In this document: piece after piece, positions 31,420 through 33,004 of the stretch
How the letters are laid out: each line of letters begins with the position of its first letter
Numbering within the stretch: position 1 is the first letter of the stretch
Assembly (NCBI RefSeq): GCF_017114945.1
Contig: NZ_JABXKQ010000127.1
Location: 1-33,004 of the forward strand
Reading direction: 5' to 3'
DNA length: 33,004 nucleotides
Source: Nostoc sp. JL34
GTDB lineage: Bacteria > Cyanobacteriota > Cyanobacteriia > Cyanobacteriales > Nostocaceae
Notes under the pieces: model-generated
Seen by the model: the letters and a program-made list of their open reading frames with translations, nothing else
The model's database searches: none
Told to the model about the DNA's origin: nothing
Made by a program: the position numbers and the translations under genes

Positions 31420-32259
31420 ATGAAACATAATTCTGATGTGCCTGGGCAATTAGCATTATTTGCGATCGCGCCAACAAGTGAAACGAGAACTACCATTCAT
31501 GATCCTTATTGGGATGAAATACTTGCGCCCCAACAAGCAAAGGAGAATCGCTGGAATCCTGCTGACTTTGGGGAAATCCCCCATAAGGTAGACGAGGATG
31601 GACAACTGACAATTTTCTACGAATCACTTGAGCCACCAGACCCAGACGATTATGAAAATCTTGAGGATTACGAGCAAGCCTGGGCTGAGTGGGTAGGTGT
31701 CAAGGTTGGCGACTTGGTAAAGCTCTCCTCCACCTGGATGGATAAATGTGCTGCTGCCACCACTGGCAAGTTCAGAAAGGATTACCAATACAAATCTGAC
31801 AACGAATTAATTTCTGAGGTGATTTGGGTAGACCCATTGAGGGGCCACATTTACGTTGGACGCGGCAATAATAATGCATTGTTTGTTCCCTGCGGTTGCT
31901 ACACAGTAGAAACTCGTGTTGGGGCGCAGGTCAAAGGTGATACTGTTGCAGCCATCGTAGAAACTCGTGTTGGTGGGCAGGTAGTATTAAATACCGAAAA
32001 AGTTGCGCCCCAACACGATGCCCACTGGGTAGAGAAGTACTGGGTTGAACGGTCTGGTAATAAATATTGGTACTACCGTTATTGCTGGATGGTAGGCAGG
32101 AAGAAAAACCGTGTCTACCTGGGCAGTGTAAGTAGCATCATCACTAGGCGTAAAAAAGCAGATGTGGAAGTTTGGATCAGGAATGGATTAGCCCCGGTGG
32201 AAATTGAAAAGTTAATCCGTCAGCAGCGCAGTCCCCAATCCCCAATCCTTAACTCCTAA
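31420..32259 (+). CDS. Unknown protein with internal 17-residue repeat
   Basis: Not recognised by name. Seen: 279 aa. The N-terminal part is acidic (LEPPDPDDYENLEDYEQAW), a middle part has KVGDLVKLSSTWMDKCAAAT, two tandem 17-residue units start VETRVGAQV and VETRVGGQV, and an aromatic C-terminal domain follows (HWVEKYWVERSGNKYWYYRY, then CWMVGRKKNRVYLGSVSS). The DNA word GTAGAAACTCGTGTTGG recurs at 31906 and 31957, a 51-bp in-frame period. The YWYYRYCWMxGRK block looks like a conserved core common in cyanobacterial accessory DNA. Cytosolic by appearance. Confidence 0.65.
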   Translation: MKHNSDVPGQLALFAIAPTSETRTTIHDPYWDEILAPQQAKENRWNPADFGEIPHKVDEDGQLTIFYESLEPPDPDDYENLEDYEQAWAEWVGVKVGDLVKLSSTWMDKCAAATTGKFRKDYQYKSDNELISEVIWVDPLRGHIYVGRGNNNALFVPCGCYTVETRVGAQVKGDTVAAIVETRVGGQVVLNTEKVAPQHDAHWVEKYWVERSGNKYWYYRYCWMVGRKKNRVYLGSVSSIITRRKKADVEVWIRNGLAPVEIEKLIRQQRSPQSPILNS

Positions 32260-32290
32260 TACCCAATGCCCAATGCCCAATAAACCTATA

Positions 32291-32323
32291 AAAAAGCTTA
32301 TGCTAGCTTCACGCCAGCATAAG
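32291..32323 (-). terminator. Intrinsic terminator of the 65-aa minus gene
   Basis: CTTATGCT (32297-32304) pairs with AGCATAAG (32316-32323). On the minus strand the stem is followed by CTTTTTT. Lies 45 bp downstream of the small acidic gene. Confidence 0.75.
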
Positions 32324-32367
32324 ACTACATGGCTTCTAGCGTAACGAAAACGCTGTTTATTTTGGGT

Positions 32368-32565
32368 TTATGCGTCGTCGTCGCTCTCGTCATCGCTATC
32401 ATCGTCACTGACTATAATGTTCACACCATCAGTCCCAGCTTCAAAGCCAACGATGACAAATGACTCACCATCGCTGTGCTTGAGGGTGACTAGTGCATCG
32501 CCAGGAAGGTTTTGCAATTCTTGAATCAATTCTGCGACCGTGGTTTCTTTGATTGCAGTAGGCAT
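32368..32565 (-). CDS. Small protein with acidic tail, unknown
   Basis: Seen: 65 aa from ATG 32565, chosen because GGAGA lies 8 nt upstream; the TTG at 32577 overlaps that site. The first half (TTVAELIQELQNLPGDALVT, then LKHSDGESFVIVGFE) has the AELIxxLxxLPxDAxVxL pattern of a common small phage/plasmid protein type. The C-terminus is poly-acidic (SDDDSDDESDDDA). It has its own terminator. Function unknown. Confidence 0.75.
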   Translation of the reverse strand: MPTAIKETTVAELIQELQNLPGDALVTLKHSDGESFVIVGFEAGTDGVNIIVSDDDSDDESDDDA

Positions 32566-32674
32566 ATTGTTCTCCAATTTAAGTTTAAAAATGCGATCGC
32601 ACCAATGGCGATTGCAAGAACTATGAGGTTAGGTGTTATCAACTGACATTAGAGTATCCTCTAAGGCTGTGTTT

Positions 32675-32827
32675 TCACAAATTTGGGTATAGCTGGTCAA
32701 CTTCCTCCCATGCCTGGTTAGCAAGATTTTCTAAGGCCATAGCTAAATACAGGGGATGGTCGTACTCGCCCTGCTGCAAGCGCTCGAAGAAAATCTCAAT
32801 TTGCAGGAATAGGAGTTTGGCATTCAT
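32675..32827 (-). CDS. Small helical protein, 50 aa, unknown
   Basis: Below usual length cut-offs. ATG 32827 to TGA 32675-32677 on the minus strand: MNAKLLFLQIEIFFERLQQG, then EYDHPLYLAMALENLANQAW, then EEVDQLYPNL. It is strongly helix-forming, amphipathic and of natural composition. The ribosome site is poor. The orientation matches the adjacent 65-aa gene. Not recognised. Confidence 0.5.
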   Translation of the reverse strand: MNAKLLFLQIEIFFERLQQGEYDHPLYLAMALENLANQAWEEVDQLYPNL

Positions 32828-32952
32828 AGAGTTGCGATCGCGTTTTTCATATCGTCTTCACTAACCTCGATGTAAGTAGGTGGGCATAAAAAAACCAGAC
32901 TATGTAAAGATAAGTAAATACAGAGAATGCATCGACATGAGGTGACTTATAT

Positions 32953-33004
32953 ATGGGCGCTCGTTTAAGAGTATTTCTAACTCGTGAGCAAGATCAAACT
33001 CTGT
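32953..33004 (+). CDS. Start of an IS630-type transposase (cut by window edge)
   Basis: ATG 32953, with GAGGTGA (32939-32945) at a good distance, reads MGARLRVFLTREQDQTL to the window end. I recognise this as the N-terminus of IS630-family transposases common in Nostoc (an HTH region follows in full-length copies). Its left terminal inverted repeat should lie between about 32860 and 32950 but could not be fixed without the other end. Probably an IS inserted at the edge of the accessory block. Confidence 0.6.
   Translation, partial: MGARLRVFLTREQDQTL

Noticed and set aside
1..33004. CRISPR arrays, rRNA genes, toxin-antitoxin pairs
   Set aside because: Looked for regular 24-37 bp repeats with unique spacers, rRNA signatures and paired small toxin/antitoxin genes; none could be supported. 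The 84-bp and 96-bp repeats do not have CRISPR form.

Overview
The window looks like chromosome of a filamentous, heterocyst-type cyanobacterium (Nostoc/Anabaena group). The evidence is the many GCGATCGC (HIP1) octamers, a carboxysome shell gene (CcmP), a pentapeptide-repeat protein, typical Nostocales dispersed palindromes and short tandem heptamers between genes, and cyanobacterial versions of MnmG, MiaB and RpiA. This is inferred from protein and repeat character; no marker gene fixes the species.

Positions 1-13.0 kb are ordinary chromosome with loosely spaced, mostly single genes: the 3' part of ccmP, a pentapeptide-repeat protein, tRNA-Ser(CGA), a CapA-like protein, a membrane-anchored Ser/Thr kinase, rpiA, an SLH protein, a repeat-rich low-complexity protein, an M15 peptidase and mnmG. 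From 12.7 to 23.5 kb there is a cyanobacterial membrane protein with a C-terminal GspC/PilP-like tail, then a stretch rich in cell-wall hydrolases and gene debris. That stretch holds a glucosaminidase pseudogene with an in-frame stop beside an amidase, a broken N-terminal HTH module of an NTPase conflict-type gene next to a two-TM protein, a bestrophin-like channel, a secreted protein, miaB, a GH25 muramidase bracketed by two copies of the 3' end of an aspartic protease gene, that protease, and a uridine phosphorylase-like gene.

Positions 23.86-32.6 kb are different: a compact accessory block of phage or plasmid type. Reading leftward from 29.82 kb, most neighbouring genes overlap by 4-16 bp. 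They are small unknown proteins, a tandem pair of ~60-70 aa paralogs, a 40-aa single-TM microprotein too short for usual gene callers, a membrane-linked FtsK/HerA-type P-loop ATPase, further small proteins, then an unusual intergenic array of eight hairpins, and finally a divergent IS110-type DEDD recombinase overlapping a zinc-ribbon protein. A divergent XRE repressor gene at 30.30 kb sits behind an 11-bp-arm palindromic operator, with a consensus leftward promoter beside it. The leftward operon has its own upstream site with CTTAA repeats spaced at 11, 11 and 22 bp. This resembles a repressor/early-operon switch of an integrated element.

The strongest candidate for something undescribed is this block, and especially the hairpin array with two gap-free 84-bp-offset repeats directly 5' of the IS110-like gene, in the place where an IS110 bridge RNA would be expected. 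The far right end holds small genes and the start of an IS630-type transposase.
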